NCBI GenBank assembly: GCA_900555035.1
Contig: USJX01000044.1
Location: 1-24,447, forward strand
Source: an uncultured Prevotella sp.
GTDB lineage: Bacteria > Bacteroidota > Bacteroidia > Bacteroidales > Bacteroidaceae
Reading direction: 5' to 3'
Length of the DNA: 24,447 nucleotides
Within the stretch, counting starts at the first letter, position 1, and every line of letters begins with the position of its first letter. The translations under genes were made by a program, and so were the position numbers. Under the pieces are notes generated by a model. That model did no database searches, was not told where the DNA came from, and worked only from the letters and a program-made list of their open reading frames with translations. Shown here in pieces: positions 15,332-21,977 of this stretch.

Positions 15332-16669
15332 ATGCTAGATAACGGAAATACTCCACATATTCTGGACTTTGGAGAGCCAGAGAAAGAAAACAGCATCATC
15401 AAGGTGATTGGTGTGGGTGGTGGTGGCGGTAACGCCGTAAACCACATGTATCGTGAAGGCATCCACGACGTAAGCTTCGTATTGTGCAACACAGATAACC
15501 AGGCGCTCAACGATTCTCCTGTGCCTGTTCACCTGCAGTTAGGTAAGGAAGGTCTGGGAGCCGGCAACAAGCCTGCCAAGGCACGCCAGGCAGCCGAGGA
15601 AACCCTGGAAGAAATCAAGCACATGCTTAACGATGGTACCAAGATGGCATTCATCACAGCCGGCATGGGTGGTGGTACCGGAACCGGTGCCGCTCCTGTC
15701 ATTGCCCGCGTGAGCAAGGAACTGGGCATCCTGACCGTAGGTATCGTTACCATTCCTTTCCGATTCGAAGGTCCTAAGAAGATAGACCAGGCGCTGGATG
15801 GTGTAGAGGAGATGTCAAAGCATGTTGATGCCCTGCTGGTTATCAACAACGAGCGACTCCGCCAGATTTATCCAGACCTTGCCGTGCTTGATGCATTCGG
15901 CAAGGCTGATGACACCCTGAGCGTTGCAGCCAAGAGTATCGCAGAAATCATCACTGTTCACGGACTCATCAACCTCGACTTCAACGATGTGAAAACCGTA
16001 TTGAAGGATGGTGGCGTTGCTATCATGAGTACAGGTTACGGTGAGGGCGAGGGCCGTGTGAAGAAAGCTATCGAAGATGCCCTGAACTCACCATTACTCA
16101 ACGACAACGATGTATTCAACTCTAAGAAGATTCTGTTGAGCATCGCATTCGCCAGCGAGAAGAAGGACAACCCAGGTCTGACTATGGACGAGATGAATGA
16201 TGTGAACGACTTCATGGAGAAATTCGGCGAAGACTTCGAGTTGAAGTGGGGACTCGCCATCGACCCAGAGTTGGGCAGCCGAGTAAAGGTAACCGTATTG
16301 GCTACCGGTTTCGGACTCGAAGACGTGGAAGGCATGAACCGCCACATCAAGAAGCATACCGAGGAGGAAGCTCGCCGTATGGCTGAAGAGGAAGAGACGA
16401 GAGCCGAGCGCCAGAACCGAAGAGAGCGTTACTATGGCTCCGACGGCAACTCAACCCAGTATAAACGTCATCCACACATCTTCCTGTTCCGTCCTGAGGA
16501 CTTGGACAACGAGGATGTCATCTTGCAGGTAGAGAACACTCCTACCTTCAAGCGCACACGCCAGACTCTGGAAGACATCCGCAACCTGGCTTCAGGCAAT
16601 GTGGAGGTGGAAGAGACTAAGAAAAAAGACGATAACGACTCCATTCAGGGAGTTATCAGCTTCGCCTAA
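15332..16669 (+). CDS. ftsZ: Cell division protein FtsZ
   Basis: FtsZ is the tubulin-like GTPase that forms the Z ring. The 445-residue chain has the N-terminal nucleotide-binding part IKVIGVGGGGGNAVNHM, the tubulin signature GGGTGTG at 113-119, and the T7 synergy loop NLDFNDVKTVL that completes the GTPase site of the next subunit. After the globular core (ending near residue 335) comes a linker with EEEARRMAE (344-352) and a run of Glu and Arg. The segment VENTPTFKRTR resembles the C-terminal peptide that binds FtsA in Bacteroidetes (IPAFLR-like). It is followed by about 35 further residues, so the peptide is not at the very end as in E. coli. It is the last gene of the cluster and is convergent with recO. 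Confidence 0.98.
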   Translation: MLDNGNTPHILDFGEPEKENSIIKVIGVGGGGGNAVNHMYREGIHDVSFVLCNTDNQALNDSPVPVHLQLGKEGLGAGNKPAKARQAAEETLEEIKHMLNDGTKMAFITAGMGGGTGTGAAPVIARVSKELGILTVGIVTIPFRFEGPKKIDQALDGVEEMSKHVDALLVINNERLRQIYPDLAVLDAFGKADDTLSVAAKSIAEIITVHGLINLDFNDVKTVLKDGGVAIMSTGYGEGEGRVKKAIEDALNSPLLNDNDVFNSKKILLSIAFASEKKDNPGLTMDEMNDVNDFMEKFGEDFELKWGLAIDPELGSRVKVTVLATGFGLEDVEGMNRHIKKHTEEEARRMAEEEETRAERQNRRERYYGSDGNSTQYKRHPHIFLFRPEDLDNEDVILQVENTPTFKRTRQTLEDIRNLASGNVEVEETKKKDDNDSIQGVISFA

Positions 16670-16692
16670 CTGCTCCATCAGCTTTGCCTAAC
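16655..16692 (+). repeat. Tandem duplication of the ftsZ stop-codon region
   Basis: ATCAGCTTCGCCTAAC (16655-16670, encodes the end of ftsZ and its stop TAA) recurs as ATCAGCTTTGCCTAAC at 16677-16692. The period is 22 bp, with 15 of 16 bases matching. The second copy would read the same last residues, including a stop triplet, if it were in frame; it is not (22 bp). Confidence 0.85.
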
Positions 16693-16767
16693 CATCGCAT
16701 GATGCCTGTCCTCATCCCCCGCTACAAGGCAAGGAGAGAGAGGAAAAAGGAAAAAAGCTAGGCAAAG
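16682..16767. repeat. Inverted 9-mer joining the ends of convergent ftsZ and recO
   Basis: CTTTGCCTA at 16682-16690, in the second copy of the ftsZ stop repeat, is the exact inverse of TAGGCAAAG at 16759-16767, which contains the recO stop on the minus strand. The arms are 68 bases apart. It may form a large stem in transcripts from either side; no standard terminator with a T-tract is seen between the two genes. Confidence 0.45.
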
Positions 16768-17483
16768 AGTTCCTTCAGAACAGAAAAGCTTTTCAGTTCG
16801 GGGAAACCCGGAACATGAATCTTATAATATTGCAATATCACCTCTATGCAACGGTTCCGATCTAATCGGGACATTGTATAGAGGTGCATTGTTTCATAGC
16901 TCAACCTGAACAAGCTTACCATGCGCAGGGAATCCTCCTTATTTAAATAATGTGTATGCGTAGGCACATAGGAAACGAAACGCCCCTCCACCAAGTCAAA
17001 GTAATCGCCATTGACTCCACTTTCCAGGTTCGGCGAGAAGCCCAGGAAGAAGGTAAGGCGAACCATAAAGACGATATGGAAGTTGGCAAAGCCTTCCTTG
17101 GCCTGGTCAAGCCACCGCACACTTTCCTCAATAAACGAGAACAGAGGTACATTCGCCTGCTCATTTCTGGTAGCCTGCCCCAGTAGTTCGGCCAGGAACA
17201 TCAACATTGCCAACTTAAAAGGCGAGAAGGGAATATCAACAAAGGGTGTAGAGATGGCAACATCCTTGAGTCGCTGCAGCCCCGCTTTCGGCCGATGGTC
17301 GAACTCCAGGTCGAGCATCATCAAAGGCTGAAACAGCTGTCGCTTCATCTTCGACTTAGAAGATTTGGGAATTTTAACCATAAAAGAAAGTCTGCCCACC
17401 TTTTCCGTGAAGAAATCCACGATAAGTTGCGCATCACCATATTTAATCGTTTGTAGCACGATGGCTCTAGTTTTTACTTCCAT
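16758..17483 (-). CDS. recO: DNA repair protein RecO
   Basis: RecO helps load RecA on single-stranded DNA in the RecFOR gap-repair pathway. I place the start at 17483, giving 241 residues (MEVKTRAIVLQTIKYGDA). A longer frame upstream adds ten residues (MPCFLIIIDK) that lie between the promoter and this start and do not fit the family. The N-terminal OB-fold shows TRAIVLQTIKYGDAQLIVDFFTEKVGRLSFMVK, in which the GRLSFM stretch aligns with the usual G-x-x-x-x-x-KG region. The helical C-terminal half follows. The zinc-binding cysteines seen in some RecO proteins are absent. It is convergent with ftsZ and divergent from tRNA-Glu/rpsT. Confidence 0.88.
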   Translation of the reverse strand: MEVKTRAIVLQTIKYGDAQLIVDFFTEKVGRLSFMVKIPKSSKSKMKRQLFQPLMMLDLEFDHRPKAGLQRLKDVAISTPFVDIPFSPFKLAMLMFLAELLGQATRNEQANVPLFSFIEESVRWLDQAKEGFANFHIVFMVRLTFFLGFSPNLESGVNGDYFDLVEGRFVSYVPTHTHYLNKEDSLRMVSLFRLSYETMHLYTMSRLDRNRCIEVILQYYKIHVPGFPELKSFSVLKELFA

Positions 17484-17510
17484 TTTGTCTATAATTATTA
17501 AAAAACAGGG

Positions 17511-17542
17511 CAAAATTACAAAAAAACAAGCATTTAGCGAAA
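17511..17542 (-). promoter_or_regulatory. recO promoter
   Basis: On the minus strand TAATTTTG (17518-17511) is an exact TAnnTTTG -7 element. TTTC at 17542-17539, 20 bases upstream, differs from the -33 consensus TTTG at one base. The element lies 28 bp before the recO start and back to back with the tRNA-Glu promoter. Confidence 0.6.
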
Positions 17543-17557
17543 ATTTTCCCGGAAAAA

Positions 17558-17589
17558 TTTGCGGGAATCAAAAAAAAGTAGTAACTTTG
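17558..17589 (+). promoter_or_regulatory. tRNA-Glu/rpsT promoter
   Basis: TTTG at 17558-17561 and TAACTTTG at 17582-17589 are separated by 20 bases. This is a full match to the Bacteroidetes -33/-7 promoter and the best promoter in the window. Transcription would begin about 12 bp before the tRNA. Confidence 0.8.
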
Positions 17590-17607
17590 CACCCGCAAAT
17601 AAGCAAT

Positions 17608-17679
17608 GGTCCCTTCGTCTATCGGTTAGGACGAGAGATTTTCATTCTCTAAAGAGCAGTTCGACTCTGCTAGGGACTA
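17608..17679 (+). tRNA. tRNA-Glu (anticodon UUC)
   Basis: The 72-nt sequence folds as a cloverleaf. The acceptor stem is GGTCCCT/AGGGACT with a G-U pair at position 1-72. The D-arm contains GGTTAGGAC. The anticodon stem AGAGA/TCTCT holds the loop TTTTCAT with anticodon TTC at 17641-17643. The T-arm AGCAG/CTGCT has the loop TTCGACT. The discriminator base is A at 17679. The 3' CCA is not encoded (CAA follows) and must be added by tRNA nucleotidyltransferase. The gene directly follows a strong promoter and shares it with rpsT. Confidence 0.95.
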
Positions 17680-17715
17680 CAAATATTACAAGAAATAAAA
17701 AAAATAACATAAAAG

Positions 17716-17970
17716 ATGGCAAATCACAAATCATCAATCAAGAGAATCCGTCAGGACAAGAAGAAGGCTTTGCACAACAAGTATTATGCAAAGACCATGC
17801 GCAATGCTGTTCGCAAGTTGCGCAACATGTCTGACAAGGAAGAGGCTGCAAAGCTCTATCCTACAGTTCAGAAGCTTTTAGACAAGTTGGCTAAGATCAA
17901 CGTTATTCACGAGAACAAGGCTGCTAACTTGAAGTCTGGTCTTACACAGCACATTGCGAAGTTGGCCTAA
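17716..17970 (+). CDS. rpsT: 30S ribosomal protein S20
   Basis: S20 binds the 5' domain of 16S rRNA early in small-subunit assembly. The 84-residue, very basic chain has the typical start MANHKSSIKRIRQDKKKALHN and the helical blocks MRNAVRKLRNM and NVIHENKAANLKSGLTQHI. The length is normal. It lies 36 nt after tRNA-Glu with no terminator or promoter of its own in the gap, so the two are probably cotranscribed and the tRNA is released by processing. A strong hairpin follows. Confidence 0.97.
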   Translation: MANHKSSIKRIRQDKKKALHNKYYAKTMRNAVRKLRNMSDKEEAAKLYPTVQKLLDKLAKINVIHENKAANLKSGLTQHIAKLA

Positions 17971-18000
17971 CTGATAAGTCAAAGCAAAAGACATAAATGA

Positions 18001-18041
18001 GGCTGCATTCCTTTCACTAGGATTGCAGCCTTATTCTTCTT
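18001..18041 (+). terminator. Intrinsic terminator after rpsT
   Basis: GGCTGCATTCCT (18001-18012) pairs with AGGATTGCAGCC (18019-18030), 11 of 12 pairs, with a 6-nt loop. The T-rich stretch TTATTCTTCTT follows. It lies 30 bp past the rpsT stop. Confidence 0.85.
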
Positions 18042-18043
18042 AC

Positions 18044-18076
18044 ACACACCAACCCAATTATACACACCAACCCAAT
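18044..18076. repeat. Tandem repeat in the rpsT-gyrB gap
   Basis: ACACACCAACCCAAT occurs at 18044-18058 and 18062-18076 with no mismatch, at an 18-bp period. It directly follows the rpsT terminator. Period and placement resemble the post-stop duplications of the cell wall cluster. Confidence 0.8.
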
Positions 18077-18272
18077 CCGTGTTACACCTAGGGATTCCTT
18101 ACATTGGCACCACTGCCACAACGCCATTCTCGGGACCCATTTTGTTATCGTAAACACCCCGTTTTCCCCACTTTTCTCCCCTATTTCTTACTCTTCAAAA
18201 GAAACTGCAAATTTTATCTACTTTTTCGCTATTTTTCACAAAGAAAACCTTCTGAATCTCAGCTTTTTTTAG

Positions 18273-18280
18273 TATCTTTG
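18273..18280 (+). promoter_or_regulatory. gyrB promoter (-7 element)
   Basis: TATCTTTG is an exact TAnnTTTG match, 24 bp before the gyrB ATG. Only a weak -33 candidate (TTCTG near 18250) is present. Its place supports the start at 18305, as the open frame upstream would lie before the transcription start. Confidence 0.65.
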
Positions 18281-18304
18281 CACGGAAATAAGACAATTCT
18301 AAAA

Positions 18305-20275
18305 ATGGCAGAAAATCAAAACAACGCAAATAATTACTCTGCGAGTAACATCCAGGTTCTGGAAGGCTTGGAGGCTGTTCGCAAACGTCCGGCGATGTAT
18401 ATTGGTGACATCTCCGAAAAGGGTCTTCACCACCTGGTAAACGAGACCGTTGATAACTCTATCGACGAGGCGATGGCGGGCTACTGTACCGACATTGAGG
18501 TGACCATCAATGAAGACAACTCTATCACCGTAGAAGACAATGGTCGTGGTATCCCTGTAGATATGCACGAGAAACTACATAAATCAGCCCTCGAAGTCGT
18601 TATGACCGTGCTTCACGCAGGTGGTAAGTTCGACAAGGGTTCCTACAAGGTATCTGGCGGTTTACATGGTGTGGGTGTAAGTTGTGTGAATGCACTTTCT
18701 ACCCACATGTTGTCACAGGTGTTCCGTGGCGGCAAAATCTACCAGCAGGAATATGAGAAGGGTAAGCCTCTCTATCCGGTCAAGGTGGTAGGCGAGACCA
18801 ACAAGCGCGGTACACGCCAGCAGTTCTGGCCAGACCCAACTATCTTCACCCACACTGTCTATAAGTGGGACATCATCGCCAACCGTATGCGCGAGTTGGC
18901 ATTCCTCAATGCAGGCATCAAGATTACCTTGAGAGATCTGCGCCCAGACGAGGAAGGCAAGACCAAAGAGCAGGTATTCCACGCCAAGGACGGCTTGAAG
19001 GAATTCGTCCGCTACGTAGATCGCCATCGCACTCACCTCTTCGATGACGTCATCTATCTGAAGACAGAAAAGCAGGGTATTCCTATCGAAATCGCTGTGA
19101 TGTACAACACAGACTATTCAGAGAATATCCACTCATACGTGAACAATATCAACACCATCGAGGGTGGTACCCACCTGACTGGTTTCCGCATGGCGTTGAC
19201 CCGTACCCTGAAGGCTTACGCAGAAGCCGACCCAACTATCTCTAAGCAGATAGAGAAGGCAAAGGTAGAGATTGCACCAGAAGACTTCCGCGAGGGTCTT
19301 ACAGCCGTTATCTCTATCAAGGTAGCAGAGCCTCAGTTTGAGGGACAGACCAAGACCAAACTCGGTAACAGCGAGGTGCAGGGTGCCGTTCAGCAGGCTG
19401 TAAACGAGGCTTTGTCTGATTACCTGGAGGAGCATCCAGACGAGGCTAAGCGCATCTGCGAAAAGGTGGTATTGGCTGCAACAGCACGTATCGCAGCCCG
19501 CAAGGCACGCGAGAGCGTACAGCGCAAGAACTTCATGACTGGTGGAGGTCTGCCTGGTAAGCTCGCCGACTGCTCTATGAAGGATCCTAAGGAATGCGAA
19601 ATTTTCCTCGTCGAGGGTGATTCCGCTGGTGGTTCAGCCAAGCAGGGCCGCGACCGTTTCCGCCAGGCTATCCTCCCATTGCGTGGTAAGATTCTGAACG
19701 TAGAGAAGGTTCAATGGCATAAAGTATTCGAGGCTGAGTCTGTGATGAATATCATCCAGAGTATCGGCGTCCGCTTCGGTGTGGATGGCGAAGACAGCAA
19801 GGAGGCAAACACAGACAAGTTGCGCTACGACAAGATTATCATCATGACCGATGCCGACGTCGATGGTTCTCACATCGACACCCTGATCATGACACTCTTC
19901 TACCGCTTCATGCCAAAGGTTATCGAAGAGGGGCACTTGTATATCGCAACCCCACCACTCTACAAGTGTACTTACCGCAACAAGGTGAGCGAATACTGCT
20001 ATACCGAGCAGCAGCGCCAGGCATTCATCGACAAGTATGGCGACGGCACAGAGGACAAGAACATCCATACCCAGCGATACAAAGGTTTGGGTGAGATGAA
20101 CCCTGAGCAGCTTTGGGAGACCACCATGGACCCTTCTACACGCTTGCTCAAGCAGGTGACCATCGAGAATGCTGCCCAGGCAGATGAGATTTTCTCTATG
20201 CTGATGGGAGACGATGTTGAGCCACGCCGCGAGTTCATCGAGCAGAACGCTACTTATGCCAATATCGACGCTTAA
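18305..20275 (+). CDS. gyrB: DNA gyrase subunit B
   Basis: GyrB is the ATPase subunit of DNA gyrase, which introduces negative supercoils. I start it at 18305 (MAENQNNANN), just after the promoter, for 656 residues. A further-upstream ATG at 18104 would add 67 residues unlike any GyrB. The GHKL ATPase domain shows DNSIDEAMAGY (general base probably Glu55), EDNGRGIPVD and GGLHGVGVSCVNALS. The transducer domain follows. The TOPRIM domain has EGDSAGGS at 437-444 and the metal-binding DADVD at 516-520. The end, EPRREFIEQNA, is typical. The length indicates the short form without the extra E. coli insertion of about 165 residues. It is a single-gene unit, bounded by its own promoter and a strong terminator. 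Confidence 0.98.
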   Translation: MAENQNNANNYSASNIQVLEGLEAVRKRPAMYIGDISEKGLHHLVNETVDNSIDEAMAGYCTDIEVTINEDNSITVEDNGRGIPVDMHEKLHKSALEVVMTVLHAGGKFDKGSYKVSGGLHGVGVSCVNALSTHMLSQVFRGGKIYQQEYEKGKPLYPVKVVGETNKRGTRQQFWPDPTIFTHTVYKWDIIANRMRELAFLNAGIKITLRDLRPDEEGKTKEQVFHAKDGLKEFVRYVDRHRTHLFDDVIYLKTEKQGIPIEIAVMYNTDYSENIHSYVNNINTIEGGTHLTGFRMALTRTLKAYAEADPTISKQIEKAKVEIAPEDFREGLTAVISIKVAEPQFEGQTKTKLGNSEVQGAVQQAVNEALSDYLEEHPDEAKRICEKVVLAATARIAARKARESVQRKNFMTGGGLPGKLADCSMKDPKECEIFLVEGDSAGGSAKQGRDRFRQAILPLRGKILNVEKVQWHKVFEAESVMNIIQSIGVRFGVDGEDSKEANTDKLRYDKIIIMTDADVDGSHIDTLIMTLFYRFMPKVIEEGHLYIATPPLYKCTYRNKVSEYCYTEQQRQAFIDKYGDGTEDKNIHTQRYKGLGEMNPEQLWETTMDPSTRLLKQVTIENAAQADEIFSMLMGDDVEPRREFIEQNATYANIDA

Positions 20276-20293
20276 AGTCAACACGAACATATT

Positions 20294-20328
20294 GGGGGCA
20301 GACTCAGCAAGAGTCTTCCCCCTTTTTT
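20294..20328 (+). terminator. Intrinsic terminator after gyrB
   Basis: GGGGGCAGACTC (20294-20305) and GAGTCTTCCCCC (20311-20322) form a GC-rich stem with one mismatch (C-T) and an AGCAA loop. Six T follow (20323-20328). This is the strongest terminator in the window. Confidence 0.95.
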
Positions 20329-20394
20329 AGGTAGGCTCATCCTATGGGCATCACTTCCAAGCATCATATTTTAACAACTAACAAAACAGGATTT

Positions 20395-21927
20395 ATGAAA
20401 CATCTGTTTTTTACATTTGTGCTGGCAGCCTCTGGCTTTTTGAACAGCCAGGCAGCAACAGTAAGCAAAGGGCCACAGCCCAACAAACTGTGGTACAACA
20501 AGCCTGCATACGCCTTCGAAGAGTCACTGCCAATAGGCAATGGCAAACTGGGTGCGCTGGTTTACGGCGGAGCCAACAATGACTCTATCCAGCTCAATGA
20601 CATCACCCTTTGGACGGGTGTTCCTGTAGATCCCAACGAAGGTGGCGAGGCCTACAAGTGGATTCCCAAAATCAGAGAAGCCTTGTTTAAAGAAGATTAC
20701 AAGACTGCCGATTCCCTGCAGCACTATGTACAAGGGCACAACTCGGAGTTCTATCAGCCGCTAGGCATGATCAGCATCAAGGATTGCAACCAAGGCAAGT
20801 TCACGGATTACTACCGGGAATTAAGCCTCGACAACTCCCTGGCTACTGTTCACTACAAACGCAACGGCATCCAATACAGCAAAGAGTATTTTGCTTCTCA
20901 TCCCGACAAGATGATTGCCATCAAGCTGAGTGCTTCCCAAAAGAGAGCCATCAACTGCGACATCTCCCTCACCTCCCTCATCCCCCATCAGGTGAAAGCA
21001 TCCAGGGGACAGCTCACCATGACGGGACACGTTCTCGGCGATGAAGCCAACAGTACGCATTACTGTGCCATGCTTCAGGTGAAGAACACAGATGGAAAGT
21101 TGTGGGCAAGTGATTCGATTCTCCATCTGAAGGATGTGAGCGAGGCTATCATCTATCTCATCAACGAAACGAGTTACAACGGCTTCGACAAGCATCCTGT
21201 GAAGGAAGGTGCTCCATACATAGAGAACGTAGCCGATGATGCCTGGCATCTTGCCAACTTCACATACGATGAATTCAAGCAGCGCCACATCGCTGACTAC
21301 AAGAAGCTCTTTGATAGAGTAAGCTTGAGCCTGAAAGGAGCCAAGTTTGATGCCACCCGCCCTACCGACAGGCAGTTGCTCGCCTACAGCGACAACCACG
21401 AGAGCAACCCTTACCTGGAACAGCTCTATTTCCAGTATGGCAGATACCTGCTCATCAGCAGCAGTAGAACCAAGGGCGTGCCAGCCAACCTACAGGGACT
21501 CTGGGCCCGACTGCACCGTGCCGACAAAGCCTACCAGATATACCGCAAGCTGCTCACCTACGTGAGTCCTGAGGCTTACAAGGATAGCAAGCACCGCAGT
21601 GGTGGCACCTACCCTAACCTTTTTGATGCCCATCCACCTTTCCAGATTGATGGCAACTTCGGAGGCACAGCAGGTATATGCGAGATGCTGATGCAATGCG
21701 ATGGAGAGACGATGAACTTGCTCCCTGCCCTTCCGCAGGAATGGAAGACAGGCGAGATGAAAGGTCTGAAGGCCCGTGGTAACTATGGCGTTTCGTTTGC
21801 CTGGAATAATGGCAAGTTGACCCGCGCCAGCATCAGCAGCAAGAACGAGGGAAATCTGACCGTCAACTACAACGGTAAGCAGAAAGTACTCTCCTTCAAG
21901 GCTGGAGAAACAAAGATTATCAAATAA
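20395..21927 (+). CDS. GH95 (alpha-L-fucosidase family) homologue with large internal deletion
   Basis: GH95 enzymes remove alpha-1,2-linked fucose or related galactose from glycans. This chain has a signal peptide (MKHLFFTFVLAASGFLNSQA) from the ATG at 20395. An upstream ATG at 20344 would put 17 residues before the signal, so I reject it. The N-terminal beta-sandwich domain is intact (LWYNKPAYAFEESLPIGNGK, NDITLWTG). The helical domain starts normally up to PANLQGLW (residue 370), then jumps directly to ARLHRADKAYQIYRKLL, which in full enzymes lies roughly 250 residues later. The C-terminal part with FDAHPPFQIDGNFGGTAG (Asp419) is kept. The chain has 510 residues against about 750-830 in the family. 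The lost part should hold the catalytic glutamate and paired asparagines, so the product is probably inactive. The reading frame remains open. No clear promoter is seen. Confidence 0.88.
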   Translation: MKHLFFTFVLAASGFLNSQAATVSKGPQPNKLWYNKPAYAFEESLPIGNGKLGALVYGGANNDSIQLNDITLWTGVPVDPNEGGEAYKWIPKIREALFKEDYKTADSLQHYVQGHNSEFYQPLGMISIKDCNQGKFTDYYRELSLDNSLATVHYKRNGIQYSKEYFASHPDKMIAIKLSASQKRAINCDISLTSLIPHQVKASRGQLTMTGHVLGDEANSTHYCAMLQVKNTDGKLWASDSILHLKDVSEAIIYLINETSYNGFDKHPVKEGAPYIENVADDAWHLANFTYDEFKQRHIADYKKLFDRVSLSLKGAKFDATRPTDRQLLAYSDNHESNPYLEQLYFQYGRYLLISSSRTKGVPANLQGLWARLHRADKAYQIYRKLLTYVSPEAYKDSKHRSGGTYPNLFDAHPPFQIDGNFGGTAGICEMLMQCDGETMNLLPALPQEWKTGEMKGLKARGNYGVSFAWNNGKLTRASISSKNEGNLTVNYNGKQKVLSFKAGETKIIK

Positions 21928-21977
21928 CAAGAATCATAACGGTTTTTAAAATTAGAGTAAAAGAAAAATATAAAGCA

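Larger units (their letters stand above)
17971..18304 (+). other. Gene-free rpsT-gyrB gap
   Basis: This 334-bp stretch holds the rpsT terminator (18001-18041), the 18-bp-period repeat (18044-18076), a pyrimidine-rich section (about 18155-18200) and the gyrB promoter (18273-18280). The gyrB reading frame stays open upstream to 18104, but that section is composed of pyrimidine-rich DNA and encodes no GyrB-like sequence, so I treat it as noncoding. Confidence 0.75.

Noticed and set aside
17484..17513. Ten-residue upstream extension of recO
   Set aside because: It would place the start at the -7 promoter element, before the predicted transcription start.
18104..18304. Longer gyrB start giving 723 residues
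   Set aside because: The extra 67 residues come from pyrimidine-rich DNA, lie before the promoter at 18273-18280, and match no GyrB N-terminus.
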